Source: Corylus avellana
Lineage: Eukaryota > Streptophyta > Magnoliopsida > Fagales > Betulaceae
Reading direction: 5' to 3'
NCBI RefSeq assembly: GCF_901000735.1
Contig: NC_081544.1
Coordinates: 26,096,095-26,160,094, forward strand
Length of the DNA stretch: 64,000 nucleotides
In this document: piece after piece, positions 37,400 to 49,924 of the stretch
How positions within the stretch are numbered: position 1 is the stretch's first letter
How the letters are laid out: each line of letters starts with the position of its first letter
The notes under the pieces: generated by a model
What the model saw: the letters and a program-made list of their open reading frames with translations, nothing else
Told to the model about the DNA's origin: nothing
Database searches by the model: none
Program-made: the position numbers and the translations under genes

Positions 37400-37720
37400 C
37401 CACCTAATGAGTCCCCTTTGGCATCACAAAGAATACCCGGCAGTACATGAGGGCCGGGCCTCCTTCCATTATTCTTCGGTCAACTTGTCCAAGCACCATG
37501 GAGACATGTAAAATCAAACAAAAATCAATGTCAATTAAGCAAATGTGACAGATGGAAAAATTTTCATCCATTCCTATTAAGTTTGTTCTTCCTTGTTGGT
37601 AGTGGAATTCATGACATATATATACATGGATTATCCTGTCCAATGTTTTGATAAAGACGACAACCGTGAAAGTTTGAAATTAACAAGTGTCAACTTTTGA
37701 TGCCATTTATGTTAGCAAGC
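37400..37720 (+). repeat. Diverged non-coding duplication, copy 1
   Basis: Shares ordered short blocks with 42360-42650, such as GTCAAC.TGTCC, CATGGAGACA, AATGTGACAG and GTGAAAG.TTGAAA. A second set of shared blocks (GAGTGGG.AAC.TTGAAAT, TTAGTGGAGG, TTTATAAA) occurs at 38555-38825 and 42795-42897. No open reading frame is shared. Confidence 0.5.
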
Positions 37721-38214
37721 CTACGTAACACCACTAGGGCTTTGGCTATGGCTTGATAACCCCTTTAAGGTCCCTTTTTGGGGTTAATAAATTTTTACCC
37801 CCTTTTTTGCTTCTTTCTAAAACTTACTTCTTAGCGTTTTTCAGAAAGTACGGGGAAGATAAATATGTTTTTTTAGTTTTGTACGAAATATTGTATAAGA
37901 AACAGACATTTCAACTCTACACGTGAGTCCCTTATGACGTGTTACGATCAGAATAGTTTTTAAAAGTAGCATTTATTTTTAAGTGGCTTGGCAAACACTT
38001 TTCAATTCTTCTTTTTGTTAAGTAAAAACCAAAAAGGAAGGTTAAAAAGGTTGTCCAACGTCCCTATAATTCTTAAAGCCAGAGCAATGTAGTTCTTACG
38101 TAGTACATACTCAACCCCCACAAGTATGTGGGAAATTGCATGCGTATATGGTTTGAAGGAAGGGACAAGATGATGTGAAGTGGGCACTTCGAAACGAAAG
38201 GAGTGGAGGGCTAA

Positions 38215-38455
38215 GAGCCGGTTTGGCATTGTGTTTGATGGGCCTTAAAAGTGCTTTTAATACTCAAAAAAGTCTGTTTAAAGAAAAAAGTATTTGTTTG
38301 GTAAAAAAATTAAAAGCACTTTTAAGAGTCCAAAAAGTCTAAAAACGGTCAAAACGCACTTTTACAAAAGCTTAAAAAATGAAGCTTTTGCCCAAAAGCT
38401 TTTTTTTTACTTAAAAGCTTTGTTTCTCAAACGCAATCTCGAACCGGCTCTAAAT
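38215..38455. mobile_element. hAT-like MITE, copy 1
   Basis: Ends AGAGCCGGTTTGGCATTGTG and, in reverse, AGAGCCGGTTCGAGATTGCG. The interior is made of AAAAGCACTTTTA-type palindromes. A relative lies at 49440-49682, and a weaker one at about 57235-57405. No coding content. Confidence 0.7.
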
Positions 38456-41400
38456 GTTATTACAGGTTCTATCATCAATTGGAAAATCCGTGTATTTACA
38501 AGCTGGAGGCAATTTAATTTGGTCCTGAAAATTATATATAGAACAAACAGAGGCCTCAGCTTTGAGTGGGAAACGTTGAAATGCATCAATGTGGTATGAT
38601 TAACAAGGGAAAAGGGCCAAGAGCACTGAGTGCATGAATCTTAGTGGAGGATACATAAACATTGATAAAGAAACTAGCACTAAATCAAGAAAGCAAATTA
38701 GGAAAGAAATTAATATTATGGGCGTTGCACAATTTCTTTGGCCTATTCTTTTGGTGGGTATCCTCTCAAGACCTAACCCCAACTTCTACTAACCAATCCA
38801 TCTCCTGTTCTGATTCTTTATAAATAATATAAAATCTGCAGAAGCTTTACATCATATCAACCCATTATTTGGAAAGTTCGACCAAAATTTTGGTGGGGGA
38901 ATCGGGGTGATGTCAAAAGGAAAGTATCTGCTAACAAATCATTCTTCACTAACACTCATTGATATATGTGTAATAATACACTGAAAACCCATTACAGGGT
39001 TTCACAGTGTGAGCACCCAATAAATTAATTAAATGAGATCATATAAAGTTAGATATATGCTTAAATTAGTCTCCAATTAACCTAAGGTATACAAACTGTT
39101 TCGGAAAGTCAATGCAGCCACGTTAATTAATATTGAACACGATTTGAAATGCACAAGTTTGAAAGAATTATATATATATATAGTGCATGCTTGCTTTACA
39201 CCTGGAATCGAACAGCAGGCTTCTTTCAGGAATATTAATGTAGGATTTGCACATTTTTTCTGTGGGGGATTAACTGATATGACCGGATGGTAATTAAGAA
39301 GATGAGCAAGGGGTTGCACGCACTGTATATATGGTTCGTGTTTATTAATGAGACGCAACAATTGAAAATGTTGACATGATTAACACGTCATAATCACGTG
39401 ATTGTAAACATAAACTTGTGATAAATTATCAAGATATGCATATCTTTAATGTTCCGAAAACATATGGTGGAAGGTCGAGCTTAATTGGGTTATCTCTAGT
39501 GAAAAAATTATTGGAGATCTTTACGTGCAAAAATTAAGGGTGAAGATTAAATATTACCTCCAACAACTAAAAAATAACTGAAGTTCTTCCCGAATTTTAC
39601 AATTCTCATATTAATTTTTGGACACGACATCTCCGTTCAGTCTTGGGTCTGATGCTAATAGAGAGGTATTTTTGTCACAAAACGATAGTTTTGTGTTTTC
39701 CTAGTGTCACACTCGTCGCTTCAAAGATCACAAACTATATATAAAGTTGCAAAAAAGGAAATTAATTAACAAACCTGATCCAGAAATTAGAGCTTCGATC
39801 AGTCTGAACATGTATACAATTTAGTCAACAACAAGAAATTTCACGTTAAAGTTTGCCGCAATGATACATGCACATGGAGACAAATGGGTTGTTCGATCGC
39901 TTGTTGCACTTTCCTTTAAAAGGTGAATATTGTTCATGAATCATGATGGGTCATCAGATATATTAATTAAAAAAAGAAAAGAAAAGAGAGAGAGAGAGAG
40001 AAAAAGAAAATTAAAAAGATGATATTATTCGACATGCAAGGTTAAGAAGACAGAAAGGGCCTCATCAATTTGTTGCTGTACTACTGTTGGTCTGACGTAC
40101 ACGTTTGATTCATCAGCAGTATTGCCGCCCAAGCAAGCTTAACCATAGGATTCTCTACTTCTTTATATTGGCATTATTCCAGAACTCTAGTAGTACAATT
40201 CTAATAAATAATTAAGAGGGTTCAAGATTGGATAGAAATTAGCTACAAACTATAAATTATTATTATTATTATTATTATTTATTTTTTTTTTTTATTCACA
40301 GCTGGAGAGAGAAGAGGAGAAACTATAAATTAGCATATGCTATTCACATGCATGACAGTTTATTAGAGCGATTTGTAAAAATTAGCTACAAATCCAACAG
40401 AGGGATCTTTTCCTACTAACCAACGGGTAGAATTAGAGATGGTAGAGTCGGTAGTAGGATCGATCTCTATGCTGTAGAGTAAGAATATTTAATGAGTAAT
40501 AATATAAGGAGAATTAGAGTTTTTTTAGAGTCATCTCAAATGTGATGTGATTTTTTAAATTACCATCAAATTTGAGATAATCATTATTGAATTTCAATCT
40601 ATTAGTGATTTTAAAAGTCACATCACATTTAGAAGATTCTAATAAAACTCTAATCCTTCTTATATTACTACTCAGAATTAATAATCATGAAAGAGTCACA
40701 CACCCTCCAAAAAAGAAGGTGGAGATGCCCTAAACAGTGAGATCAGGGCTGCGCAAGCTAGCCTCAACAAGAGGGGCCTCTCTCTTAGTCCAACCGTGCA
40801 GGTTATACGACCTTTGGAGCCCAATGCAAACTGCTGCCATCATAGAGAATGAGTCCATTTAAGGCCAAGTCCAAATTTAGTTTTAGAAAATCAAGAGGAG
40901 GGAGCCATTTCTTGATCTTGAGCATTGTCAACAGCTTCCCTATTACTCACCTTCCCTGTATACAATGTAAAAAAAAAAAAAAAAAGTCGCAAAAATACCC
41001 ACAACACATATTCTATTGGTTCTCTAAGTATTGAGAATGCTTAAATTTTACCAAATGTGTAAGAAATCAAAAGAGCTTGCTTATCCATTATTTTAATACA
41101 AATTATTTATTTTTCTTCTCATTTCTCGTCCCTTTACCTTTCATTAGGAATTATGTTGAGATTTTATAAAAAAAGTTGAGGGTAAGAATAGAAACTTGTA
41201 TTTTGTAAATAAAGAATATTTAATTGATATAGAGAAATATAAAGAAAGTTATTGTGGAGTGTGTTTTGATAAGGAAGAAAAAATATATTTTTCTTTCTTA
41301 AGAAAAAATTAAGGAAAAGTTGCTGAGAATGCTCTTAGGTGCTAATTAATTCAAGGCCCGGAGATGTGAGGTTAAGCTTTTGTTTTGGAGGGTGATGCTT

Positions 41401-42149
41401 CCCAAAATCAGGTAGGATATATATATAAAGAATAAAAACCCCACTGATATTATCTTAAAGTGTTTTTTACATAACGGATCAAAATACATTAAAAACTGAC
41501 GCTTTAAATCACAAAATATGTCCTTTTTATTAGAACTAGTCTGATTAAAAACCGCTCTGCATGCATCAGAAAGCTTAGTCAATAGTCTTAGGGGATATTT
41601 TCTCATCAAGTGCTTTATTAAGAGATGCTGCCGGCGGCTAAGCTTTTTAGTTTGGAGGGCCAAACCAATATATAGCATTAGGGGAGAAATTCTAATGAAG
41701 TGGATTATTACGCACGAGACATGTACAGCCATAAGATCAGATATCCAGGACAATTACCACAAAAAGTTGAAAGTGATGATGATCATCGTCCATGAGAAAT
41801 GAGAATGGAGGATATATGGCACGATCAATAAACACGTGATAAAGTGATCGAAGGTATTCATAGACAAGAATATAAGCTGTTATATATATAACTGTCATCT
41901 TCTCCTATAATCTTTTTCCCGTATTTGATTAAAATAAAATAAAAAACTGTCATATTATTAAGATGACCTGATAACAAAAATTAGCCCTCAATTTTTTCCT
42001 TTTACAAGCTTATATTGAGGCTGATTTTTATAATCACGTAATTTTAATTGTATGAAAATTGTAAAACAATCTGTTAAATATATAGTATTACTCATCTCGA
42101 TGAGTTTTTTTGAAATGAGACGGCTTACTTATAGCACATATAAGTCTAT

Positions 42150-42273
42150 AGTATAGTGGATATTGGATAGTACGTACAACCTTACCTACAATACAATGTA
42201 TACATTGTATTGTATATATATATACATTGTATTGTAGGTAAGGTTGTATGTACTATCCAATATCCACTATACT
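42150..42273. repeat. Near-perfect hairpin with 53-bp arms
   Basis: Arms 42150-42202 and 42221-42273 are reverse complements with one noticed mismatch, around an 18-nt A/T-rich loop. The arms include CAACCTTACCTACAATACAA and its complement. An RNA from either strand would fold into one long stem. It could be a young MITE or a small-RNA precursor; the sequence alone does not decide. Confidence 0.85.
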
Positions 42274-42359
42274 ATATATATAGTACAAAGTAAATATGAG
42301 AAGAAAATCACGTAAAGACTTTAACATGTGATTCAAGATAATATTAGAAAAGTAGATAG

Positions 42360-42960
42360 AGTGATTCATATCTTCTTTCTTTATGCTCTTTGGTCGATCG
42401 CTTTAAACTCGAGAACAAAATCCGTTTCTTTAGTCAACATGTCCCAATCATCATGGAGACACATTGAATCGAACCATAATCCATGTCAGGAAAATGTGAC
42501 AGCTAGTACTTGAGAAATATTTCCCAATGCTTTTGTTAACATTTTTCTTGTCCTCCTCATCGATATTGCACCCAGAATCTGTGGAGTTGAGCATTTGAGA
42601 ATAGAGTTGTCACCTGTGAAAGATTGAAAACACTATCAAATGCTTTTTCTTTTTCTTCTTTCACTTTTTTCCAGAGCCAAACCTTTTTTGGTTCACCGCA
42701 TTATACAAGAAGTGGCTCCTTATTAATTTCAAAATTAAGTACAGGTGACATCATCAGCAAATGAGAAGGCCTTCTCATTTGTAAGAACAATTTGAGTGGG
42801 GAACATTGAAATTAATCCATGAATGTGTTGGTTAGTAATTAAGGAATAGACATGGCCACTCAACTTATTTTAGTGGAGGCGGCTTTATAAAATGTTGATA
42901 CACCCACTGCCACCATCCCAATTGCATTCAAGCTATAAGCTTGCAATTGCTTGCCCAGCT
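42360..42960 (+). repeat. Diverged non-coding duplication, copy 2
   Basis: Partner of 37400-38900 (see there). It includes a TTTATAAA at 42890-42897 corresponding to one at about 38817, so both copies may be remnants of a duplicated promoter or transcript. No gene supported. Confidence 0.45.
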
Positions 42961-43017
42961 TAAAAGCAAAAATGAAAATCCATGTAATTAGCTAGGAAAA
43001 TATTAGATGATTAAGAA

Positions 43018-43065
<48 letters not shown>

Positions 43066-43695
43066 TGAATAATCTTAACCCAACTTATAGCCAAGCAATC
43101 AATGCTAGCTGTGTTCAGGTTAATTTAGAGAAGGAATTGAAAAACTATATATTAACATCGATCAAATGCAGAAAGTATATATTGTCAATAATTCGATGAA
43201 AATCGGGGCGTGATATCATCATGATTAAAGCTGTATCGCACCAAAAGGCCATTAGCGATGTACAGTTTAAGCACCAAAAGAATGAGATGACGTAAGTTGA
43301 CTTTGTCGGTTAATAATGTCGAAAAAGGGTAATAGAAGGAGTATATTCAAGTTAACATGTACACCCATAACATGCATCAAACATGAATGGTAACTATTAA
43401 AATATATTCTATGTTTATTAAAGATTTAGTTTCCTTATAAGCCTAGCTATAATAAATTCCCTATCTTACCTTATTTAGGACACCTTAAATTCTAATATCA
43501 TCCAATATAATATTGTAATGCTCCAGAAATTAATTAACTCAGAAGGGTTACCGTAACATTACCAAGACTATTTAATAAGTAATTATCTCGGAAAGTCCCA
43601 TAGACGTCCTGATCAAAGGAAAATGTAAAGGAATATACATCTCTTATTCCTAATTAACAAACAAAAAATAGCCATGCATCTAATTAAGTCACATA
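42961..43695. other. Non-coding stretch with (TA)n microsatellite
   Basis: A (TA)n run lies at about 43026-43061. Otherwise nothing supported. Confidence 0.5.
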
Positions 43696-43812
43696 GTTCT
43701 CAAGGAGTAGCTCAATCGGCTGTAGATCACACCTAATGAAGCGGAAGTTACTAGTTTGAATCCCTCCTCTTTCTCTTATGTGAACATGTCAAAAAATAAA
43801 TAAATAAATAAA
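43696..43812 (+). mobile_element. tRNA-derived SINE with exact 14-bp target duplication
   Basis: A box GTAGCTCAATCGG and B box AGTTTGAATCCC, then a T/C-rich body and an (AAAT)n tail. Exact 14-bp flanks AATTAAGTCACATA at 43682-43695 and 43813-43826. Same family as 6849 (+) and 46685 (-). Confidence 0.85.
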
Positions 43813-43826
43813 AATTAAGTCACATA

Positions 43827-45452
43827 AAATGATAACGAGAGCAAGATGCTAAAGCATCACAACATACCTAAAAATAAAGGATAACGTCAAGTATCTTGAT
43901 CATAGACCGGTCATCAGATCTAGAGCACTCAAAATAATACATATCAAGTCTGATAGTCAAGAGAACATCAAATACAAATAACTAAGCTTCATCAAAAGAA
44001 ATCCACAAAGATCCCGCACAAAGCTTATATACTACGTACCACAACATGAGCCCAAAAAAGGAAAAACCCTCCTCCAGGCCTACATGTACTCCACCATACT
44101 AGCTAGGGGTCTCCACAAAGATAAGCCTACCCAAGTCACCCATGTAATTCTCTTGCAATGACCCCCACGAATTGACCATGCATCTTTTACAGATCTCACC
44201 AACTGCATGTAAAGCAAAAATGTAAAAATATTTTATAGATGGAAAAGATAATGCATAAGTCTACGACTTAGCGAGTTAATATATTAGAAAATAGGTTATT
44301 TATGTAGGGAACCCAATCTTTTATAAAAATAAGAAAAATGACGCACATGATGCATCATCATGCAATATGGTTATTGTAAGATAAACAAGATTGAAAATCA
44401 TGTTGATGCATTAATATACGTACTATATATATTACTATAAGTGTTCAAGTAATAATTATCCTCCATATGATATATTCGTACTCATAACCCTTTTATGAAG
44501 AGGTTTACAAAACTCGTGCAACATCGATGTCCCAATGAGATACAATGACCCGTTACCACTAGTGGTTCGACGAAGATCAACCTTGAATGATCCACACAAC
44601 TAGCAGTGCCGCAGGGCGTGACCACCATTTGTATCGGGCAGGTCACCTCTTCCCATTGGATCCAAGGCAATTTACATTAAAATAAACGTGGACAATGGGT
44701 TGAAGCCCATATACTAATATGTACATGCTTTAATTTATTTCATACATTTTTCCAACGGTACCCATGTCATATAAACATATAAATCTTTTTTTTTTTCTTT
44801 TCAATGTATGAATTTAAAAAACTCACACAACCAATCATTCACTTTCCCAAATACTCCATTTGCAAAAAATTAGATCGAGTTAACAACATTACATTTCATG
44901 TAAGTATAGAATATGCATGTTTGATAATAAAAAAGGCATGCAAAAGTTGGTAAATAGTTTCCAAGTGAATTTTACTCATCTTGATCGTAAGGGTCCTTTT
45001 AGTAAACTTCTTCGAACTCACCAATTTTGTCATCTGCAAAATATCCTAATGTTAGAAGGGCCCATTGGGCTAAAAGCCTAAGTCTATTCCTCAAGATAGC
45101 CAAGATACATTTTCTGGTCCAAAAGTGATCAACCTTTATGCATCCAAACCACTATGTTAACAACTTTATTAACTTTCCATTAACAACCCCTTAATTAAGA
45201 GCCCCGGTGGATAGTCCTTATCCATCTCTCACAAAGCTTACACTCGCATTAAAACCTACTTAATCCGATTAAAACAACAAACAACCTAAAGTTAGGGTTC
45301 TTTTCAAAAAAAAAAAAAAAAAAAAAAAAAAACTTAAACCTTTCTTCTTAAACCAAACTTAAAACAGTACTAATTAAGACGAACAACACGTACACACATA
45401 ACCAACTATAGGAAAGACAGTAAATAACAAGAGATTACAAGACTAGAATAAG
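43827..45452. other. Non-coding stretch
   Basis: No gene supported. Includes a 30-base A run near 45306-45332. Confidence 0.4.
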
Positions 45453-45737
45453 AATTCTCACATCGAACGATGTGAGAATTTTTGCGACGAAAAAAGAAGA
45501 AGTCATTGGCGGCGACAAAAAGTCACCGCTAATGAGGAGTTATTAGTGGCGACCCTAAAAGTCGCCGCTATTTAGCATTAGTGTTGGATTAGTAGCAGCC
45601 ACTAAATAGCAGCCACATGTTGCCGCTATTTGTAAATAGCGGCGACTTTGCCGCTATTTGTAAATAGCGGCGACTTTTTGCTCATTAGTCTACGCTAATG
45701 ACTTTTTTGCTAATGACTTTTTTTTTTTTTTGTAGTG
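45453..45737. mobile_element. CACTA-like non-autonomous element with palindromic subterminal repeats
   Basis: The right end TTTTTGTAGTG (ending 45737) is the inverse of CACTACAAAAA, the CACTA terminus. The interior repeats GCCGCTATTTGTAAATAGCGGC twice in tandem (about 45625-45680), plus scattered GTCGCCGCTA units. The left side begins with a perfect 13-bp palindrome (AATTCTCACATCG/CGATGTGAGAATT, 45453-45480) rather than a CACTA end, so that end may be lost. Confidence 0.55.
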
Positions 45738-46669
45738 GTTGTGCCTTGAACATATGTTACATGTCTCTTTTTTAAAAATATATATATATAAATAAATAAG
45801 AGTAAAAATCTTACTTTTAGCATTAGCTAGTCTAATTGAAGTATCAGTCCTAATTTGCTGATCAAATAACGCAGTCAAAAGATTGAACATCAGACAATCA
45901 ATATATATCCCGATTGTCTATATATATATGGCTTATGGCTTACCTACAACGATGATAATGATAATAATATTAATATTATATTATTATTTGGAGACGGCAA
46001 AAACGAAATTATGAAAGCATTTGGCATTCCTACAACTGTAAGCATATATATTCTTCTTTGTACCCTGGTCGAAAGTTTCCTACTTGTCTACAAGAAGAAA
46101 TTCCAAGAATAATTATTAAATATTATTTAAGCATAATATTTATTAAATATCGAGCAGAAGACCGTGGAATAGTTTATCAAGAAGTAAAATAAAATGACAT
46201 CATTGGGTATATTGTGCAGGCATGCGTGTTTTATTTATGTACGTATGAGACATGCTATCCGTCCTTTTCATTGGTCCTCTTTCGTCTATAACTTTTTGTA
46301 AATTCACAATTAGATTTGTGAAACTCAAAAATTAATGACAGTTTAGAGCTCTTAATTAACTTGCTATGAGAATAAATTGTAAAGTTATGGTTCAAATTCA
46401 GAACTTGTGCTTTAATACCATATTCTATTAAACACAAATACAAGGGCATAAAAAAGAGTGAATTAAATCATCTAATTAATATTTTAATAAAATAAATTAG
46501 AAAAATGTATTACCATGAATTCTTCCACTTCCAGCAGTGTGGTGGCATGTATATATATCATTGGTCTGACGGATCGAGGTGACTATACCTAGAATGACCG
46601 ATCGAGGTGGCTATTATATAAGTCCCTATAAGTCCCAATATAATATTAAGAAGTTACCTGGATTGTCTG
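45738..46669. other. Non-coding stretch
   Basis: AT-rich with no supported gene or RNA. Confidence 0.4.
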
Positions 46670-46684
46670 AATATCCTTGTTGTG

Positions 46685-46764
46685 TTTTTTTTTTTTTTTT
46701 TTTTGACTAGTGACCTCCGCTTCATTAGGCGTGGTCCTAACCGATTGAACTACCTCTTGGAGAC
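46685..46764 (-). mobile_element. tRNA-derived SINE with exact 15-bp target duplication
   Basis: Minus-strand SINE. The A box GTAGTTCAATCGG begins near 46753, and the body ends in a long A tail (T run 46685-46704). Exact flanks AATATCCTTGTTGTG at 46670-46684 and 46765-46779. The B-box region is cut short, so this is a shorter copy than 43696. Confidence 0.85.
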
Positions 46765-46779
46765 AATATCCTTGTTGTG

Positions 46780-47066
46780 TTACTTAAACTATAGTTGTTG
46801 TTGTTTATCTACTATTAAAACGTACTACTGTTATTATTATAAGATGTTTGTATAGGTTGCAATTGGAAGGTTTGACAATATTTTGGTTTGCATATATAGA
46901 TATAACTTTATTTTATTTTTATTTTTATTTTATTAGACATTTGTATAAATTTGGACATTTGATATCCAATATCATGTGTCAATCGTAATATTATATAAGT
47001 CCCTATATTTTTTTCTTCTATGTCGTAATCTAAAGTTGATGATAATATTGTCGAATATTGAATTAT

Positions 47067-47106
<40 letters not shown>

Positions 47107-47404
47107 GGGAATATGTAATCTTTTCCTAATAACTTTCTTCCCCGGCCACATTTTTTTTTTTTTTTTGTTTTTTTTTTGTTTTTTGAGTTTTGTCACCCAC
47201 CAATACCATACTAAGTGTATATATATATTATCGATTAAATTATATGCAATAATTTAATATTATCTAACCAGTCGATTTCCTCAAAAACATCAAACTTCCA
47301 GGTATAAATGGAGGGGAAGTATAAGGTAATCCTAGGATCCTCAGAGTTGCAGTTACACTAGTCTCACAAGGCTAGGAAATATGAACATTGATCATCGTCC
47401 CCAG
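46780..47404. other. Non-coding stretch with (TA)n microsatellite
   Basis: (TA)n at about 47069-47102 and T/TTTTTG runs at 47151-47183. No gene. Confidence 0.5.
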
Positions 47405-48132
47405 CAGTCCAAGTGATCCGCTGACCTTTGTCAATGTGGAGAGGACCCGGGACACGTGTTCTTCTTTTTTTTTTTTTCCTTATGACCATAAAGTGCGTCT
47501 TCTCTACATGAATTGGATAAAGTTCGGACATTCACTTGTGGGCGTGATCCAAGAAATTATTTGCATTCAAAGAAAATAGAATATTAAACTTGATGGTTGA
47601 CGAGACCTGGGGGCCAAACTACTTACCAATCAAGCCAACCCCGCAGCCTCTCATGCACACAACCACACATACATACTTCGATCTTTTAAGAATTGTGTTT
47701 AGAATACAACATTGACATTCATGGAAGCTGTGGTCCAGGTCTCATAACATGCTGTCTTCCGTGCATCACTTTTGGCTGAATTGCTGAGGTTTTGGATGAA
47801 GGTCAAAGCTGTAAGTTTATTCACACAATTAGGCCGTCCAGAATGATATATATAGTAAATTTATATATTGACATTTTAACTTGGTGCTTGTCCGCCACTC
47901 TTTCTTCATTCATTTTGCATAGCATGCGTCGCACAAGGCTGCGTTTATGGGATTTTGATGGCCTTCCAATGCCACTGTCTTCTCTCGTGCGTCTATAGAG
48001 AGAAATTAAGATCGAAATTCGGAATACCAGAGGATCCTTGTGGCGATTGCTGTGTACACTTCTGCTGTGAACCATGTGCTCTTTGTCAAGAGCATGCAGA
48101 GCTAAAACATAGAGGCTTGGACCCCTCCAAAG
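47405..48132 (+). pseudogene. PLAC8 / cell number regulator-type gene, copy 1, inactivated
   Basis: PLAC8-family plant proteins (cell number regulators, plant cadmium resistance) are small Cys-rich membrane proteins. Three exon-like parts are visible: about 47405-47460, 47739-47810 and 47923-48132. Part 2 reads CCLPCITFG, then TGA, then [10 protein letters not shown]; copy 2 has CGA (Arg) at that codon. Part 1 aligns to copy 2 exon 1 but has TGA where copy 2 has TGG (Trp), and its GTAAGT donor is missing. Part 3 is intact: [47 protein letters not shown]. Two premature stops make function unlikely. Confidence 0.75.
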
Positions 48133-48553
48133 GTTGTACATATATATATAACTGACACCAAGCTAAAACAGATGAAGTACTCCTCCTCTTTTGATTGAAG
48201 ATTATGATCATCTGATGCGTGCATGCATATCTGCTTGCTACTTACTACGTTGTAGAAACAAAATAAGAGAAGGATTGTTGTATAGGCTGATTTTTAGATT
48301 TTTGTTCCTTGCTGCCTGTATTGGACTTTGTTCGTGAGGTGCTTTGTGGGCTGTTTCATGTATCGTGTTCTAGCAGCTTTGTAACAACTTTGTATTTCAT
48401 GATAATTTTCCAATCCCAATGTTTACTATGTTAAAACGGGTTGTCAATAAAAGTATAAAAATAGGCGCTAAAGAGAACTATATATTCAAAGATCATTCAA
48501 ACGAACTTGCGACAAACTGATCTTTTTCTTTAGCCTTTAAAAAGGTTTCACGA

Positions 48554-48589
<36 letters not shown>

Positions 48590-48826
48590 CTGCTATTCAA
48601 AAACATTGGGAGAGAAAAACCAAACACTTTGAGCCAATTTTGGGACACCTCTCTTGTTCTTCTTTTGCAACTAAATAACCAAAAAACCTTTAGTCACTAG
48701 AATTGTAGGTTGCAGTTGACAAATTTTGTTCATAAACAAGACTCATGTAGAAGAATGTTAAGAGGTTCTGGAACCATTGTAGTGGGAGGAAAAACCGGTC
48801 ATTTTGCAAGTTGAGTCACTACAAAA

Positions 48827-48940
48827 AATTTACTAGTCAGGGTGACCTCATTAGGGGCAACTGCAAAGTGGACGCTAATAGTCGACCCAAATGATTAGTA
48901 TTAACGTTCACAGTGGACGCTAATAGTCTAGGATTACAAA
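48827..48940 (+). mobile_element. CACTA-type 5' end fragment
   Basis: Starts CACTACAAAAAA and is followed by two GTGGACGCTAATAGTC subterminal repeats (about 48872 and 48913). No matching right terminus was found, so it is probably truncated. Confidence 0.4.
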
Positions 48941-49439
48941 AGTTTTATGAGTGGATTAGTTTGCAACGTAATTAAGTCTTTTATAGTAAATACATTTGGG
49001 GTTGGTTGGCCCTTGGAGAGTTGTTTGAAAGTTTCCAATTCATTACCAAAATTTCTATGTTCATTTTTTATTTTCTTCTTGCTTGAATTTTGTATTGAAA
49101 AGAAAGGGTGATAGAGATAAAGATGAATTTATCTGATTATATTGAAAAGAAAGAATAAAGTGAAATTGATTCGGGCCCAATCTCAAAGCTCCAAGAAAGC
49201 GTAAGAGTACAAATTGGTTCTGGACTTTTCGTATCCTTCTCATAATCCCTGCAACTACTTACAACTGGTTCAACTAATTAAAGTTGCAAGGCCCAATTAG
49301 GTAAGAGACCCATTACAGCTGACCCATCTTACCTTTTGAGAGATTCAAAAGAGAGAAGAAACAGGAAGAGATTTAGGAAGCAAAACAATGAAAATGAGTG
49401 GAAGGCTAGTATAGGAGACTGCTGAGAGACCGAGAGAGT

Positions 49440-49682
49440 AAGAACTTGTTTGGAATTGTGTTTGAATGGTCTAAAAGTGCTTTTATTAACACTCAAATAG
49501 TCCGTTTGAAAAAAAAAAATATCCGTTTGGTAAAAAAAATTAAAATCACTTTTAAGAGTCCAAAAAGCCAAAAAAATGGCCAAAATGCACTTTTGGCAAA
49601 CTTAAAAATGAATCTTTTGCTTAAAAGCTCTTTTTGACTTAAAAGTTCAATTTCTCAAATGAAATCTCAAACAGGCTCTAAG
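49440..49682. mobile_element. hAT-like MITE, copy 2
   Basis: Relative of 38215-38455 along its whole length, from TTGTTTGGAATTGTGTTTGA to AAACAGGCTCTAAG, with internal AAAAGTGC/GCACTTTT palindromes. Confidence 0.7.
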
Positions 49683-49924
49683 TGATGAAAGGAAAATTTG
49701 AGCGAACGGGAGGATGCATATGAGATGTGCAGCGGGCTAAAAAGATAAGGATTAATTAAGGTCACAACACTTTCACTTTAACTTAAAACCCTAGATGCAA
49801 AACGACGTCATAGGCTGTTAAAGTAAATTAAATATTTTACGTGTTAGGCATCACCTATTAAAAAATGATTTTGAGCTCACATGTGAGAATGAGTGTTAAA
49901 GTATTGATTAAGTGATTAAATTTA

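Larger units (their letters stand above)
34920..42149. other. Gene-poor stretch
   Basis: About 7 kb without a supported gene. Includes a TTAA tandem repeat (35525-35548) and a weak hAT-like pair of ends (CGGAACTA near 36630, inverse near 36760). It also includes the first copy of a non-coding duplication (37400-38900) and a hAT-like MITE (38215-38455). Confidence 0.4.
48133..49924. other. Spacer between tandem PLAC8 copies
   Basis: Contains a GA microsatellite (48560-48586), a CACTACAAAAAA CACTA-type end at 48827-48838 with GTGGACGCTAATAGTC repeats after it, and a hAT-like MITE (49440-49682). No gene supported. Confidence 0.5.

Noticed and set aside
43696..43770. Functional tRNA gene
   Set aside because: A and B boxes are present, but the sequence cannot form a full cloverleaf, has an A-rich tail and is flanked by target duplications, so it is a SINE.
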